A DNA stretch of 64,000 nt. Source: Herbaspirillum sp. DW155. Lineage in GTDB: Bacteria > Pseudomonadota > Gammaproteobacteria > Burkholderiales > Burkholderiaceae_D. The stretch is from positions 1,116,001-1,180,000 of the forward strand of contig NZ_AP029028.1 of the NCBI RefSeq assembly GCF_037076565.1. Reading direction: 5' to 3'. Below are positions 36,831 through 46,109 of this stretch, piece after piece (the first letter of the stretch is position 1; the number at the start of each line of letters is the position of its first letter). The notes under the pieces were generated by a model that searched no databases, was not told the DNA's origin, and saw only the letters and a list, made by a program, of their open reading frames with translations. The position numbers and the translations under genes are program-made.

Positions 36831-36863
36831 AGATCAATAAGGGATCAATAAGGACTCAATAAG
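36831..36863 (+). repeat. three 11-bp tandem repeats
   Basis: AGATCAATAAG, GGATCAATAAG and GACTCAATAAG follow each other right after the hydrolase stop. The last copy contains the stop codon of the convergent SulP gene. Confidence 0.7.
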
Positions 36864-39030
36864 CCAGCCGGTACGCCTCATTGGTCGATTCCAGCCGGCT
36901 GGCGATGACCTTGACCACATAGGCATGCAGCTGCAGCGCCGTGGCCGGGTCGTCCTGTTCCAGTTGGTGCAGGCTGGCGCGGCTCAACTGGTAGGCGCGG
37001 GTGGGACGGTCGGTGACGACATCGGCGGTCCGCCGCTGGCCGCGATAGAGCGCCATCTCACCCACGATGGTGGCGCTGCCGAAGGAACGCAGGCGCATGC
37101 GGCCGCCGCCCTCCAGCGGCAGCGAGATGCTGACCATGCCTTGCTCGATGAAATACATCGAGTCACCCGCATCGCCCTTGCGAAACAGGAGGGTGCCGGC
37201 CGCCAGGTCCACCCGCTCCATGCGCGCCAGCAGCGAAGCCAGTTCGCGCGGCTTGAAATGTTCGGCCAGGCTGGTGTGCAGGGTATCGCGCGATTCGTCG
37301 CGCGCGGCGTGTTCCAGCAGGCGGTCTTCCACCCATTCCAGCGCCAGGTCGAGATCGCCGAACTCGCGCGGTGCGTCGCCGGGGAAGGCGGCGCGCGCGA
37401 TGGGGCGGCGGATGGGCTCGCTGATGCCGGTCAGGATCAGGCTTACCTTGTATTGTTCGCACACCTGCGCCAGCTTGACGAAGCTCTGCGAGGTCGAGGC
37501 ATCCAGTCCCTGCACGTGGCGAAAGTCGATGATGATGAACTGGCGCGGTGACTGCAATTGCTCGCGCACGCGATGCACGATCTGGTTGGCGCTGCCGAAG
37601 AAGAGGAAACCCTGCAGGCGCATGCCGAAGACACGCTGGCCCAGCTGCTTGAGTTCGGCATGGGCGGCGGCGCTGCGTTCCAGCTTGGATTGCAGGGTGG
37701 CCCCGGTGAATTCCATCTTCACGCAGGACACCCGCCCATAGTCCAGCACGAACAGCACGCAGGCCACCACCACGCCCAGCGCCACGCCGGTGACGAAGCC
37801 ATAGCAGGCCACCACCGCCACGATCAGCACGATCAGGAAATAATCCCCGCGCGCCAGACGCCGGCTGCGTACCAGCCATTCATTGAGCAGTCCGCCGCCC
37901 AGGCCGATCAGGAGGCCGGCCAGCACCGGCTTGGGGAAATAGCCCAGCAGCGGAATGAAGAACAGCGCAAAGGCCAGGCAGAGCACGGCCGCCACCAGCG
38001 TAGCGATGCGGTCGCGCGAGCCGAAGCGGTAGTTGAGCAGGGTGCGCGAGAGCGAATGGCAGCCGATCACGCCGCCGAACAGTCCGCTGAGCACATTGGC
38101 CAGGCCGGCGCTGCGCAGCTCGCGGTTGAAATCGACTTCACGCCGGGTGGCCAGGCTCACGCCGGTGGCATTGAGCAGGATGGCCAGCGTGGTGACGGCG
38201 ATGAGGGCCAGCAATTCGCCGTAGTGGCGCCACAGGATGTCCCAATGCACCAGCGACCAGGACACCTGCACCGGCAGCTGCACGTGACCCAGGCTCAGGG
38301 GCGCGAACATCCAGCCCAGCGTGCGCGCCTGCTCCAGGGAAATGCCGCTGGCGGCCAGGGCCGCATAGAAGGTGGCACTGGCCAGGCCCAGCGCCACGGG
38401 CAGCGCCAGCGGATGCTCGAACTTGCGTCCGGGCAGGCCCAGCATGCCGATCACCACGATGGCTACCGGCAGCAGTTCCTGCCAGTGCAGGCGGATGCCG
38501 GCGTTGAGCGCCTCCAGCCCGAGGGGGTGACCGGTCAGCACCGTGAAGGCGCCGGCCCACAGCAGATAGCCGGTCCCGGCCAGGAAGCCGCCAATGACGG
38601 GGAAGGGCACGAACTGCACCAGATTGCCCCGGCGCAGCACGCCCAAGAGCATCAGCGCCAGTCCGACCAGCAGGCTGCTCAAGGTGATGGCAGTGGTGAC
38701 CGTGGCCAGGATCTCGGCCGGCGACAGCCCGGCGCGCTGCATGCTGGCGCTGATGCCGCCGACCATCAGCGAGAGCAGGCCGACTGAATTGGAGTCCGCG
38801 CCGCCCAGCATGAAGGGCAAGGAACTGGTGAAGCAGATCACCAGCAGGCACAGCACGCTTGTGATGAACATGAGCGGCAAGCCCGCCTGCAGAAGGCCGT
38901 CGCCGCTGCCGCCGAAGATCATGACGGCATAGCTGACCGCATAGCTCACCGACACCAGGGCCACCACGCAGGCCGCCGGCAGGCTGCCCAGCCAGTGGCG
39001 CGCGCGCATGAACAAACCGGATTGCGACAT
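36856..39030 (-). CDS. SulP-family anion transporter fused to STAS and cyclic-nucleotide-binding domains
   Basis: The 724-residue protein has a SulP transporter core of about ten or more helices (roughly 20-430), a STAS domain at about 460-570 (QFIIIDFRHVQGLDASTSQS) and a C-terminal CRP-like cNMP-binding domain at about 600-715 (LLFRKGDAGDSMYFIEQG, IVGEMALYRGQRRTADVV). It probably imports sulfate or another anion under nucleotide or allosteric control. ATG 39030 follows GGGGAAGG; an ATG at 39069 behind GGGGAG is equally possible. Confidence 0.85.
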   Translation of the reverse strand: MSQSGLFMRARHWLGSLPAACVVALVSVSYAVSYAVMIFGGSGDGLLQAGLPLMFITSVLCLLVICFTSSLPFMLGGADSNSVGLLSLMVGGISASMQRAGLSPAEILATVTTAITLSSLLVGLALMLLGVLRRGNLVQFVPFPVIGGFLAGTGYLLWAGAFTVLTGHPLGLEALNAGIRLHWQELLPVAIVVIGMLGLPGRKFEHPLALPVALGLASATFYAALAASGISLEQARTLGWMFAPLSLGHVQLPVQVSWSLVHWDILWRHYGELLALIAVTTLAILLNATGVSLATRREVDFNRELRSAGLANVLSGLFGGVIGCHSLSRTLLNYRFGSRDRIATLVAAVLCLAFALFFIPLLGYFPKPVLAGLLIGLGGGLLNEWLVRSRRLARGDYFLIVLIVAVVACYGFVTGVALGVVVACVLFVLDYGRVSCVKMEFTGATLQSKLERSAAAHAELKQLGQRVFGMRLQGFLFFGSANQIVHRVREQLQSPRQFIIIDFRHVQGLDASTSQSFVKLAQVCEQYKVSLILTGISEPIRRPIARAAFPGDAPREFGDLDLALEWVEDRLLEHAARDESRDTLHTSLAEHFKPRELASLLARMERVDLAAGTLLFRKGDAGDSMYFIEQGMVSISLPLEGGGRMRLRSFGSATIVGEMALYRGQRRTADVVTDRPTRAYQLSRASLHQLEQDDPATALQLHAYVVKVIASRLESTNEAYRLAY

Positions 39031-39341
39031 CAGATGACCTTCCCCGAAGGCTGCGCGTTTGTGCGGCATGCCTGTACTCCCCATCGATATGGCCGAGCGC
39101 TGGCGCCGGCCGTTCTTGTTGTGTGGCGTGGTCCCGCAGGTCCCCGGCACGCCCCCGCGCACCGTACCGGGCTCTGGTGTCCCGGTATTGCCAATGATGA
39201 ATGCCAATCTATCACACGAAAATGACAGAACGGCAACAATGCTGCGCTTTCTGGGCCAGATGAAGGAAAGGGAAGAGATTCCCGCTGCGACGGCCTCGCA
39301 GCCGTTGCATGCAGGAAAAAAGTGAACGTTTACACCGTTTT
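39031..39341. other. 311-base gap, alternative SulP start region
   Basis: It holds the possible longer N terminus of the SulP gene (ATG 39069) and otherwise no convincing gene. Near 39320-39345 an A-run, GTGAACGTTTACAC and a T-run form a weak symmetrical element beside the end of the FUSC-like gene. Confidence 0.4.
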
Positions 39342-39881
39342 TCAGGAAAATTTGCCGTCGGCATGCTGTCGGTGCCATTGCACCGAAGCTTGCCCGGCCA
39401 GTTCACGCAGGCTGCGCAGGGAGGCGACCTCTTCCTCGGTCAGTCCGTCGCGCTGGCGGCGCAGACCGCCCAGTTCGTGCAGGGCGGTTTCGGCGTCGAT
39501 GCTGGCCAGTCCGGCCTGGCGCTGCAGTTGGCGCAGAACAGGGGCTGGCTGGCGCTGCAGGACGGCATCCAGATAGGCACGGTTGGCCTGCAGTGCGGCG
39601 GCGATGCGCTGGCGCGGCGAGGCTCCCAGGTCGGGCCACAGCGCCAGCGCGGCCAGCAGGGCGGCGCCGCTGCCGATCAGGTTGTCCAGCGCACGGGCCG
39701 AGGCGATGCCGGCACCGGGCTGCAGCATGTCGGTCACGCAGATGACACCGGCGCGCAAGCCTTCCTGGGCGCTGAACTGTTCCTGCAGCAAAGGGAAGGA
39801 GCGCAATTCCAGCCGCCGTGCGATGCGGCGCGCATCGGCTGCGAGGGAGCGGAGGGCGGGCAGGGGGAGGAAGGTGCGCAT
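39342..39881 (-). pseudogene. C-terminal part of a FUSC-family (fusaric acid resistance) protein
   Basis: The 179-residue frame matches only the C-terminal cytoplasmic part and last membrane segment pair of FUSC proteins: RALDNLIGSGAALLAALALW is the RxxDTLIG segment, followed by AAALQANRAYLDAVL and the helical end. A complete FUSC protein has over 600 residues with an N-terminal membrane half, which is missing. It therefore looks like a remnant, or a trimmed domain that is still expressed. It is divergent from lldR and an LldR-like operator lies at its start. Confidence 0.6.
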
Positions 39882-39891
39882 GGTAAAAACT

Positions 39892-39908
39892 AAGTGGCCG
39901 GACCACTT
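39892..39908. promoter_or_regulatory. LldR-type operator 1
   Basis: AAGTGGCCGGACCACTT is a perfect palindrome with the GTGG-N4/5-CCAC pattern used by FadR-family GntR regulators. It lies about 30 bases upstream of the lldR -35. Confidence 0.75.
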
Positions 39909-39919
39909 TCTCGATGAAT

Positions 39920-39948
39920 TTGGGCCTCTGTTGAGCCGATACTACAAT
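39920..39948 (+). promoter_or_regulatory. lldR-lldD promoter
   Basis: TTGGGC at 39920-39925 and TACAAT at 39943-39948 are 17 bases apart. Transcription would start near 39955, between the two operators. Confidence 0.6.
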
Positions 39949-39978
39949 CGATTGCACTGTCTTCCTAAGAATCCCATA

Positions 39979-39996
39979 AAGTGGTCCGACCACATT
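39979..39996. promoter_or_regulatory. LldR-type operator 2
   Basis: AAGTGGTCCGACCACATT contains the palindrome GTGGTCCGACCAC, a close match to the LldR/PdhR-type TGGTC-N-GACCA site. It is downstream of the promoter and 14 bases before lldR. Confidence 0.78.
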
Positions 39997-40010
39997 GAAA
40001 GGAGCCGCCG

Positions 40011-40748
40011 ATGACTGCCTCTCCCCTGGTTGACCGCCTGGCCGACCTGATTGCCCAACGTGCGCTGGCACCGGGCCAGAAGCTGCCGTCTGAACGTGCC
40101 CTGGCCTCGGAGTTCGGTGTGTCGCGCTCGTCCCTGCGCGAGGCCATCGGTGTGCTCACCAGCCGGGGTGTGCTGGTGGCGCGCCACGGCGGTGGCACTT
40201 TCCTGGCCGACGACGAGCATGCGGCCCTGACCGACCCGATTGCCGACGCCTTGCAGCCCCTCGCCCCGCTGGCCCGCAGCGATGCCGGCTATTGGAAAGA
40301 CGTGGCCGAGATCCGTTTTTCGCTGGAAGGCGATGCCGCGTATTTCGCCGCCCTGCGCGCCAGCGAGGCCGACAGGCGGCATTTGCAGCAGGCGTATCTG
40401 GCCGTCTCCACCGCGCCCCTCGATGACCTGGCCGCGCAGGCCCGCACCGATGCCGCCTTCCACCTGGCCATCGCCCAGGCCTCGCGCAATGTGGTGTTGC
40501 GGCAGGTCATGTCGGGCCTCTTGCGGCTGCTGGAGATCAGCATTGCCGACACCTTGCGGCAGTTGTATCGCCTGCCCGACATCGTGGCCCAGCTTGATTG
40601 CCAGCACCGCCAGATCCTCGATGCCATCCTCGCCGGCCGGGCCGAGGACGCACGCCGGCATGCCAATGCCCATCTCGACTTCGTGCAGCAGCGCCTGCTC
40701 GACATCGAAGAAACCCCCGCCCGTGCGCGGCGGGCCGCTGCGGTTTGA
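40011..40748 (+). CDS. lldR: FadR-type GntR regulator of L-lactate use
   Basis: The 245-residue protein has an N-terminal winged helix ([20 protein letters not shown], then [15 protein letters not shown]) and an FCD effector domain with likely metal ligands ([22 protein letters not shown]). Its place next to lldD and the twin FadR-type operators identify it as LldR, which releases DNA when L-lactate is present. AAAGGAG precedes the ATG. Confidence 0.88.
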   Translation: MTASPLVDRLADLIAQRALAPGQKLPSERALASEFGVSRSSLREAIGVLTSRGVLVARHGGGTFLADDEHAALTDPIADALQPLAPLARSDAGYWKDVAEIRFSLEGDAAYFAALRASEADRRHLQQAYLAVSTAPLDDLAAQARTDAAFHLAIAQASRNVVLRQVMSGLLRLLEISIADTLRQLYRLPDIVAQLDCQHRQILDAILAGRAEDARRHANAHLDFVQQRLLDIEETPARARRAAAV

Positions 40749-40774
40749 TTCCCTTTACCTTCACAAGGACTCCC

Positions 40775-41926
40775 ATGATCATCTCTTCCACCCACGATTA
40801 CCGCGAAGCCGCCCGCCGCCGCCTGCCGCGTTTCCTGTTCGATTACATCGACGGAGGCGCCTACGATGAACACACGCTGGCGCGCAATTCGCTGGACCTG
40901 CGCCAGCTGGCTTTGCGCCAGCGGGTCTTGAAGGAAGTCGGCGAGGTCGATTTGTCCACTACGCTCTTGGGGCAGTCGCTGGCCATGCCGCTGGCCTTGT
41001 CCCCGGTCGGACTGACCGGGATGTATGCGCGGCGCGGCGAAGTGCAGGCGGCACGGGCGGCGACCAATGCGGGCATTCCCTTCACCTTGTCCACGGTGTC
41101 GGTCTGCCCGATCGAAGAAGTGCAGCAGGCGGTGGCGCAGCCGATCTGGTTCCAGCTGTATGTGTTGAAGGATCGCGGTTTCATGAAGAACGTGCTGGAG
41201 CGCGCCTGGGCGGCCGGGGTGCGCACGCTGGTGTTTACGGTGGACATGCCGGTGCCGGGGGCACGCTATCGTGATCGTCATTCGGGCATGTCCGGTCCGT
41301 ATGCGGCACTGCGTCGCTATCTGCAAGCAGTCACGCATCCGCGCTGGGCCTGGGACGTGGGTTTGCTGGGCCGTCCGCATGATCTGGGCAATGTCTCGGC
41401 CTACCTCAAGAAGAAGACCGGGCTGGAAGATTACGTAGGCTGGCTGGGCGCCAATTTCGATCCGGGTATCGGCTGGCATGACCTGCAATGGATACGTGAC
41501 TCGTGGAAGGGCAAGATGCTGCTCAAGGGCATTCTCGATCCCGAGGATGCGCGTCATGCCGTCAGTTTCGGTGCCGATGGCATCGTGGTCTCCAACCATG
41601 GCGGACGCCAGCTTGACGGCGTGCTGTCGACCGCGCGTGCCTTGCCCGGGATCGCCAGTGCCGTGAAGGGCGATCTGGCCATCCTGGTGGATTCGGGCGT
41701 GCGTTCGGGGCTGGACGTGGTGCGCCTGCTGGCCCTGGGGGCCGATACCGTGATGCTGGGCCGCGCCTTCATCTACGCACTGGCTGCCCAGGGGCAGGCT
41801 GGCGTGGAGAATGTGCTGAGTCTCTTCGCCAAGGAAATGCAGGTGGCCATGACGCTGACGGGCGCGCGCAGGATTGCGGACATCAGCGCCGATAGTCTGG
41901 TGCGGGCCGGTGCGGAAGGAGCGTAA
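40775..41926 (+). CDS. lldD: FMN-dependent L-lactate dehydrogenase
   Basis: LldD oxidises L-lactate to pyruvate at the inner membrane and passes electrons to the quinone pool. The 383-residue protein has the FMN flavoenzyme signature [10 protein letters not shown] with the catalytic His, plus [20 protein letters not shown] at the N-terminus. It starts 26 bases after lldR behind ACAAGGA. No lactate permease gene is adjacent. Confidence 0.93.
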   Translation: MIISSTHDYREAARRRLPRFLFDYIDGGAYDEHTLARNSLDLRQLALRQRVLKEVGEVDLSTTLLGQSLAMPLALSPVGLTGMYARRGEVQAARAATNAGIPFTLSTVSVCPIEEVQQAVAQPIWFQLYVLKDRGFMKNVLERAWAAGVRTLVFTVDMPVPGARYRDRHSGMSGPYAALRRYLQAVTHPRWAWDVGLLGRPHDLGNVSAYLKKKTGLEDYVGWLGANFDPGIGWHDLQWIRDSWKGKMLLKGILDPEDARHAVSFGADGIVVSNHGGRQLDGVLSTARALPGIASAVKGDLAILVDSGVRSGLDVVRLLALGADTVMLGRAFIYALAAQGQAGVENVLSLFAKEMQVAMTLTGARRIADISADSLVRAGAEGA

Positions 41927-42046
41927 GAGAGCAGGGGGAGCACGGGCCGGTAGTCAGGTCTTCCAAGAAACAGGCGTCTTCGGCTTCTCGACAATTTTTT
42001 CCGACACAGGCTCCGGCCGGGATGGTGCGCCGGCGTCACAATAAAT

Positions 42047-42061
42047 TGCAACAATGTTGCA
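42047..42061. promoter_or_regulatory. palindromic operator 1 of the TonB receptor locus
   Basis: TGCAA-CAATG-TTGCA is an inverted repeat just upstream of a TATA-rich stretch (CATATATTTA, then TATAAG). Confidence 0.6.
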
Positions 42062-42093
42062 TATATTTACCGGTCCCTATAAGATTCCGGCAA

Positions 42094-42435
42094 ATGCAAC
42101 ACTATTGCAAATCCCATCGTTCATCGCCCGGGCGCACGCTTGGGCGTCACCACGTCACGGTGTTGCTGGCCATCGTGATCGTGGTGCTGCAGCTATGGTG
42201 CAGTGGCGTTCATCATCATGCATTGAGCGACAAGAGCGACGATTGCGTCGCCTGCCAGCTGGCCGAACAAGACCTGCCGCCGCCCCTTGAGGCGCCGCAA
42301 CCGGATCTGTCGGCCGTGCAGTATTTCCTGGCGGGCGGCACCGTGGTGGCGCCCGCGTATTTCTTCCGGCAGCCCATCAGCCCTTATCTCGCCCCTTATT
42401 CCCAGGCGCCACCCGTGCTGTCATCTCGGCACTGA
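42094..42435 (+). CDS. small His/Cys membrane-anchored protein (DUF2946-like)
   Basis: The 113-residue product starts at ATG 42094. It has one membrane helix (VTVLLAIVIVVLQLWCSGV) followed by a metal-type stretch HHHALSDKSDDCVACQLAEQ and a Pro-rich tail. The layout resembles DUF2946-type proteins often found beside metal TonB receptors, but the match is loose. It ends 76 bases before the receptor gene. The second palindrome overlaps its start codon. Confidence 0.6.
   Translation: MQHYCKSHRSSPGRTLGRHHVTVLLAIVIVVLQLWCSGVHHHALSDKSDDCVACQLAEQDLPPPLEAPQPDLSAVQYFLAGGTVVAPAYFFRQPISPYLAPYSQAPPVLSSRH
42095..42109. promoter_or_regulatory. palindromic operator 2 of the TonB receptor locus
   Basis: TGCAA-CACTA-TTGCA has the same arms and spacing as operator 1, 48 bases downstream. 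A bound repressor would cover the start codon and transcription start. Confidence 0.6.
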
Positions 42436-42511
42436 CTCACTCTTTCAATTGATTCTGAAGACTGCCTCGCAAGGAGCGCAGTCCGGCTTCGTTCATTCCT
42501 GGGAAACCCTC

Positions 42512-44683
42512 ATGCATTTCAATTTCTTGCGGCTCAGCACCCTGAGCACGCTGATCGCCCTTGCCTACGGCACCCTTTCGCTGCCTGCCTGCGCGCAATC
42601 CCAATCCGTTGCGGCTACGCCATCAAGCAGTACCGGCGTGCAGGACAGCGCTGATTCCCCGGCCAGTACCGCTGCTTTGCCCACCATTTCGGTTTCTTCC
42701 GAACGCCTCGACCGCGCGCGCAATGGCATCCTGGTTGAAACCGGAAGCAGCGCCTATCACATCGGCCCCAAGGATATCCAGGCCTTGCCGCAGGGCGAAA
42801 ACACGCCCTTCAATGAGTTGCTGCTGCAAGCACCCGGCGTGGCCCAGGATTCGTATGGTCAGTTGCACGTGCGTGGCGACCACGCCAACCTGCAATATCG
42901 TCTCAACGGCATCCTGCTGCCGGAAAGCATTTCCGGTTTTGGACAAACGCTGGATACCCGCTTCGTCGATAGCGTCAACCTGCTCACCGGTGCTCTGCCT
43001 GCGCAATACGGCTATCGCACCGCCGGCATCGTCGATATCCGTACCAAGACTGCAGGCCTGACACCGGGCGGGGATATCGGCGTGGTCATGGGCAGCAACA
43101 ACACGCGCCAGGTCAATGGCCAGGCCAATGGCATCGTCAACGGCATCAGCTATTACGTCACCGGTTCGCTGGATGCCAATAATCTGGGCATCGAGAATCC
43201 CACCGGTTCTTCCTCGGCATTGCATGACCGCACCACGCAGAGCAAGGCGTTCGGCTATTTCTCCTACCTGATCAATCCTGATACGCGCCTGAGCCTGATC
43301 CTGGCCAACACCAACAGTCACTTCCAGATTCCCAACACGGCGGGGCAGACGCCGAGCTTCAATGTCGCTGGCGGCAACGTCGCCTCAGAGAACCTGAACG
43401 AAACCCAGAATGAAATCACCCGCTACGGCATCCTGTCGTTGCAGGGCGTGATCGGCGAGGACATCGATTACCAGATCGCCGCCTTCAGCCGCTATACGAG
43501 CGTGAAGTTCCAGCCCGACACGCTGGGTGACCTGATGTACACGGGCGTGTCGACCCAGGTCGCGCGCGCGGGCCTGGCCAATGGCCTGCAGGCCGATGGC
43601 AGTTATCGTCTCAACGACCGTCACACTTTGCGCAGCGGCATTTCCTATACCCATGAAACCCTGACCAACAGCAATCAGTCTCTGACCTTGCCGACCGACG
43701 CCAACGGCAACCAGAGCAGTGACACCCCCATCGCCATCAGCGACGGCAACCGCAAGATCACCACCGAAGTGGGTGTGTATCTGCAGGACGAATGGAAGAT
43801 CACTGACGCGTTGACGCTCAATTACGGCGCCCGCTTCGACCAGTTGAATGCCTACGTCACCGGCAGCCAGTTGAGTCCGCGTATCGGCGTGGTGTATCAG
43901 CTCAATGAGCGCACCACCTTGCATGCCGGCTATGCCCGCTACTTCACGCCACCCACCAGCGAACTGATCGCGGCCAGCACCATCAACAGCTTCGCCAATA
44001 CCACCGGCGCACCGCCCACCAACGGCAACGATGCGGTGCAGCCGGAGCGTTCCAATACCTATGACGTGGGCGTGAGCCACAAGCTGAGCAATCACTTCAC
44101 GCTGGGTGTGGATGGCTATTACAAGCAGATCACCAACCTGCTCGATGAAGGGCAGTTCGGTTCGGCCTTGCTCTATACGCCGTTCAATTATTCACAGGGC
44201 AAGATCTATGGTGTTGAGCTGACGCTGAACTATCGCAAGGATGATCTGGCGGCGTATTTCAACCTCGCGCGCGCGACCGCATTGGGCAAGAACATCGCAT
44301 CGAGCCAATACAATTTCGGCCAGGATGAACTCGACTACATTGCCAATCACTGGGTTCACCTGGATCACGATCAGGCGATCACGATATCGGCCGGCGCCTC
44401 CTATGTGGACCATGACACCACCTATAGCGGCAGCGTGGTATCGGGTAGCGGCCTGCGCAGCGGCTTTGCCAATACCGACCATCTGCCGTATTACACCAGC
44501 GTCAATCTGTCGGTAGCGCATGAGTTCAGGGATTCGCCGATTGGTCATGCGACGGTACGCCTGAGTGCCATCAACGTGCTGGATTCGGTGTATGAAATCC
44601 GCGATGGCAGTGGTATCGGCGTGGGGGCACCGCAGTATGGGCAGCGGCGTGGATTGTATCTGGCCATGACCAAGCACTTCTGA
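42512..44683 (+). CDS. TonB-dependent outer-membrane receptor
   Basis: The 723-residue protein has a signal peptide (IALAYGTLSLPACAQS), a plug domain (about 90-220; GENTPFNELLLQAPGVAQD, LHVRGDHANLQYRLNGILLP) and a beta-barrel that ends with Phe (LYLAMTKHF). It takes up a ligand across the outer membrane with TonB energy. The His/Cys partner gene and twin Fur/Zur-like palindromes suggest a metal or metal complex, which is inference. No TonB box could be placed with confidence. Confidence 0.85.
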   Translation: MHFNFLRLSTLSTLIALAYGTLSLPACAQSQSVAATPSSSTGVQDSADSPASTAALPTISVSSERLDRARNGILVETGSSAYHIGPKDIQALPQGENTPFNELLLQAPGVAQDSYGQLHVRGDHANLQYRLNGILLPESISGFGQTLDTRFVDSVNLLTGALPAQYGYRTAGIVDIRTKTAGLTPGGDIGVVMGSNNTRQVNGQANGIVNGISYYVTGSLDANNLGIENPTGSSSALHDRTTQSKAFGYFSYLINPDTRLSLILANTNSHFQIPNTAGQTPSFNVAGGNVASENLNETQNEITRYGILSLQGVIGEDIDYQIAAFSRYTSVKFQPDTLGDLMYTGVSTQVARAGLANGLQADGSYRLNDRHTLRSGISYTHETLTNSNQSLTLPTDANGNQSSDTPIAISDGNRKITTEVGVYLQDEWKITDALTLNYGARFDQLNAYVTGSQLSPRIGVVYQLNERTTLHAGYARYFTPPTSELIAASTINSFANTTGAPPTNGNDAVQPERSNTYDVGVSHKLSNHFTLGVDGYYKQITNLLDEGQFGSALLYTPFNYSQGKIYGVELTLNYRKDDLAAYFNLARATALGKNIASSQYNFGQDELDYIANHWVHLDHDQAITISAGASYVDHDTTYSGSVVSGSGLRSGFANTDHLPYYTSVNLSVAHEFRDSPIGHATVRLSAINVLDSVYEIRDGSGIGVGAPQYGQRRGLYLAMTKHF

Positions 44684-44693
44684 TGGCGCCACG

Positions 44694-44726
44694 CAGGCGG
44701 GCGAACGTTCGCCCGCCTGTTGGTTG
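44694..44726 (+). terminator. terminator of the receptor gene
   Basis: A perfect 12-bp stem (CAGGCGGGCGAA / TTCGCCCGCCTG) is followed by TTGGTTG, 10 bases after the stop. Confidence 0.75.
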
Positions 44727-44823
44727 TGGAAGGTCGGTATCTGCTATTGCGCTCGCCAGCAGCCGCTGGCGATATCTGCGCGCGATGAATTTCTTGTGCC
44801 TCAGGCTGGTCCCCGTCCGCGTA

Positions 44824-45747
44824 TCAGGCCGACAGGGGCCGTGACATATCGACGGTGAAATCGACACATTGCGTGCAAAGCCGGCGGAGCTGGTCGAGCA
44901 ATGGACGGTTGTCGCCACGCCGCCACTGGAAAGAATAGCTGAGTGATGCCGGCAGTTCCGAGTCGATGAGCGGCTCGAGCAGGGACTGGTCAATCAGCTT
45001 TTGACTCCAGCCTGCCGGAAGGATGCCGATGCCGACCGACGCAATGAGCATGCCGGCAATGGCCCCCCAGTTATTGCAATTGATGCGCTCAACGGCAGTG
45101 ATGCCATGCTGCAGGAGCCAGTCATCGATCAGCCGTGTGGTTCCCGCGGACGGTGGCAGAACAATCATCGGCTGGCCGGCATGCAGCAGATCGACCGCAC
45201 TGCGCAATGACGGCGGCTTGCTCGATGCCGCCAGCGCAGGTGCCGCAACCCAGATGAATTGCGCCTGGCTCAGCGGCTGCGACAAGATGTCGTAGTGCGA
45301 TGAGCGTCCCGCAATGATCGCGAAATCGAGTTCGCCTCTGGCGACGCGGCTTTCCAGAACGGAACCGACATCGACGTAAGGCTCAAGCGTCAGTTGGGGA
45401 TGCTCTCTGCGGACCTGGGCGATGAACTGCGGTAGCCAGGTCAGCGCGCTGAGTTCACCAACACCAAAGGCGCAACGCCCCACCAGTCCGGCAGAGGGGG
45501 CGAAGGTGGCGCGAACGGTCGCGGCGTTGTCAAGCAGCGCCTGCGCCCGCGGCAGCAGAGCCTGCCCGGCTTCGTTGAGCAAGGCGCGATGAGCACTGCG
45601 GTCGAACAGAGGCATGCCCAGCGATACCTCCAGCTCGGAAATCCGCTTGGACAGAGAAGAGACCGATAAATGCAGGCGTTCGGCGGCGATCGCAAAGTTG
45701 GCGCAGGTGGCTGCCCAGTAGAACGCTTCGAGTTGCTTCAAGGTCAT
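44824..45747 (-). CDS. LysR-family transcriptional regulator
   Basis: The 307-residue regulator has the LysR winged helix (MTLKQLEAFYWAATCANFAI, LSVSSLSKRISELEVSLG) and an effector-binding domain. It is divergent from lhgO, so it probably controls that operon and responds to a related C5 acid. The start MTLKQLEAF at 45747 is the family start; an ATG at 45756 is possible. Confidence 0.9.
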   Translation of the reverse strand: MTLKQLEAFYWAATCANFAIAAERLHLSVSSLSKRISELEVSLGMPLFDRSAHRALLNEAGQALLPRAQALLDNAATVRATFAPSAGLVGRCAFGVGELSALTWLPQFIAQVRREHPQLTLEPYVDVGSVLESRVARGELDFAIIAGRSSHYDILSQPLSQAQFIWVAAPALAASSKPPSLRSAVDLLHAGQPMIVLPPSAGTTRLIDDWLLQHGITAVERINCNNWGAIAGMLIASVGIGILPAGWSQKLIDQSLLEPLIDSELPASLSYSFQWRRGDNRPLLDQLRRLCTQCVDFTVDMSRPLSA

Positions 45748-46109
45748 CCCGCCCACTCACTCTCTTGTTCGATTTTGTGAAAATAGATTCTACATATTTT
45801 TTCGCTTTTATTTAAGTTGTGATTGCCCAAGAATCTCCGGCAACGTCATTGCGGGGAAGGGGCCGCTTTCCGTGGCGCACTGAGCGTCGCTTACCAGGGA
45901 ATTTCAGCGAGCCCGGGTCAGAGTCCCGGCGCGTTGTCGCGTCTGGCGCGCCGAGCCGGTGCCATCGGGCGATGAATTCATGCGTTGGCATGACGGCCCA
46001 CTCGCGTCGCAGCTCGTCCCGCTTCAGAGACACTTGTTTCCGGCTGTGCATCCGCCCTGGGCGGCGCATGGGCGCGGGACCAGTGTCTGCAACTTATTTG
46101 AGAGGAATC
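45748..46109. other. 362-base intergenic region between lysR and lhgO
   Basis: The first 60 bases are A/T-rich (ATTCTACATATTTTTTCGC) and are the probable lysR promoter and operator. The rest holds no gene with family support. AGAGGAATC at 46101-46109 is the lhgO ribosome site. Confidence 0.5.

Noticed and set aside
45812-46069. 85-residue minus-strand frame between lysR and lhgO
   Set aside because: Arg/His-rich with no ribosome site, no family pattern and overlap with the likely divergent promoter region.
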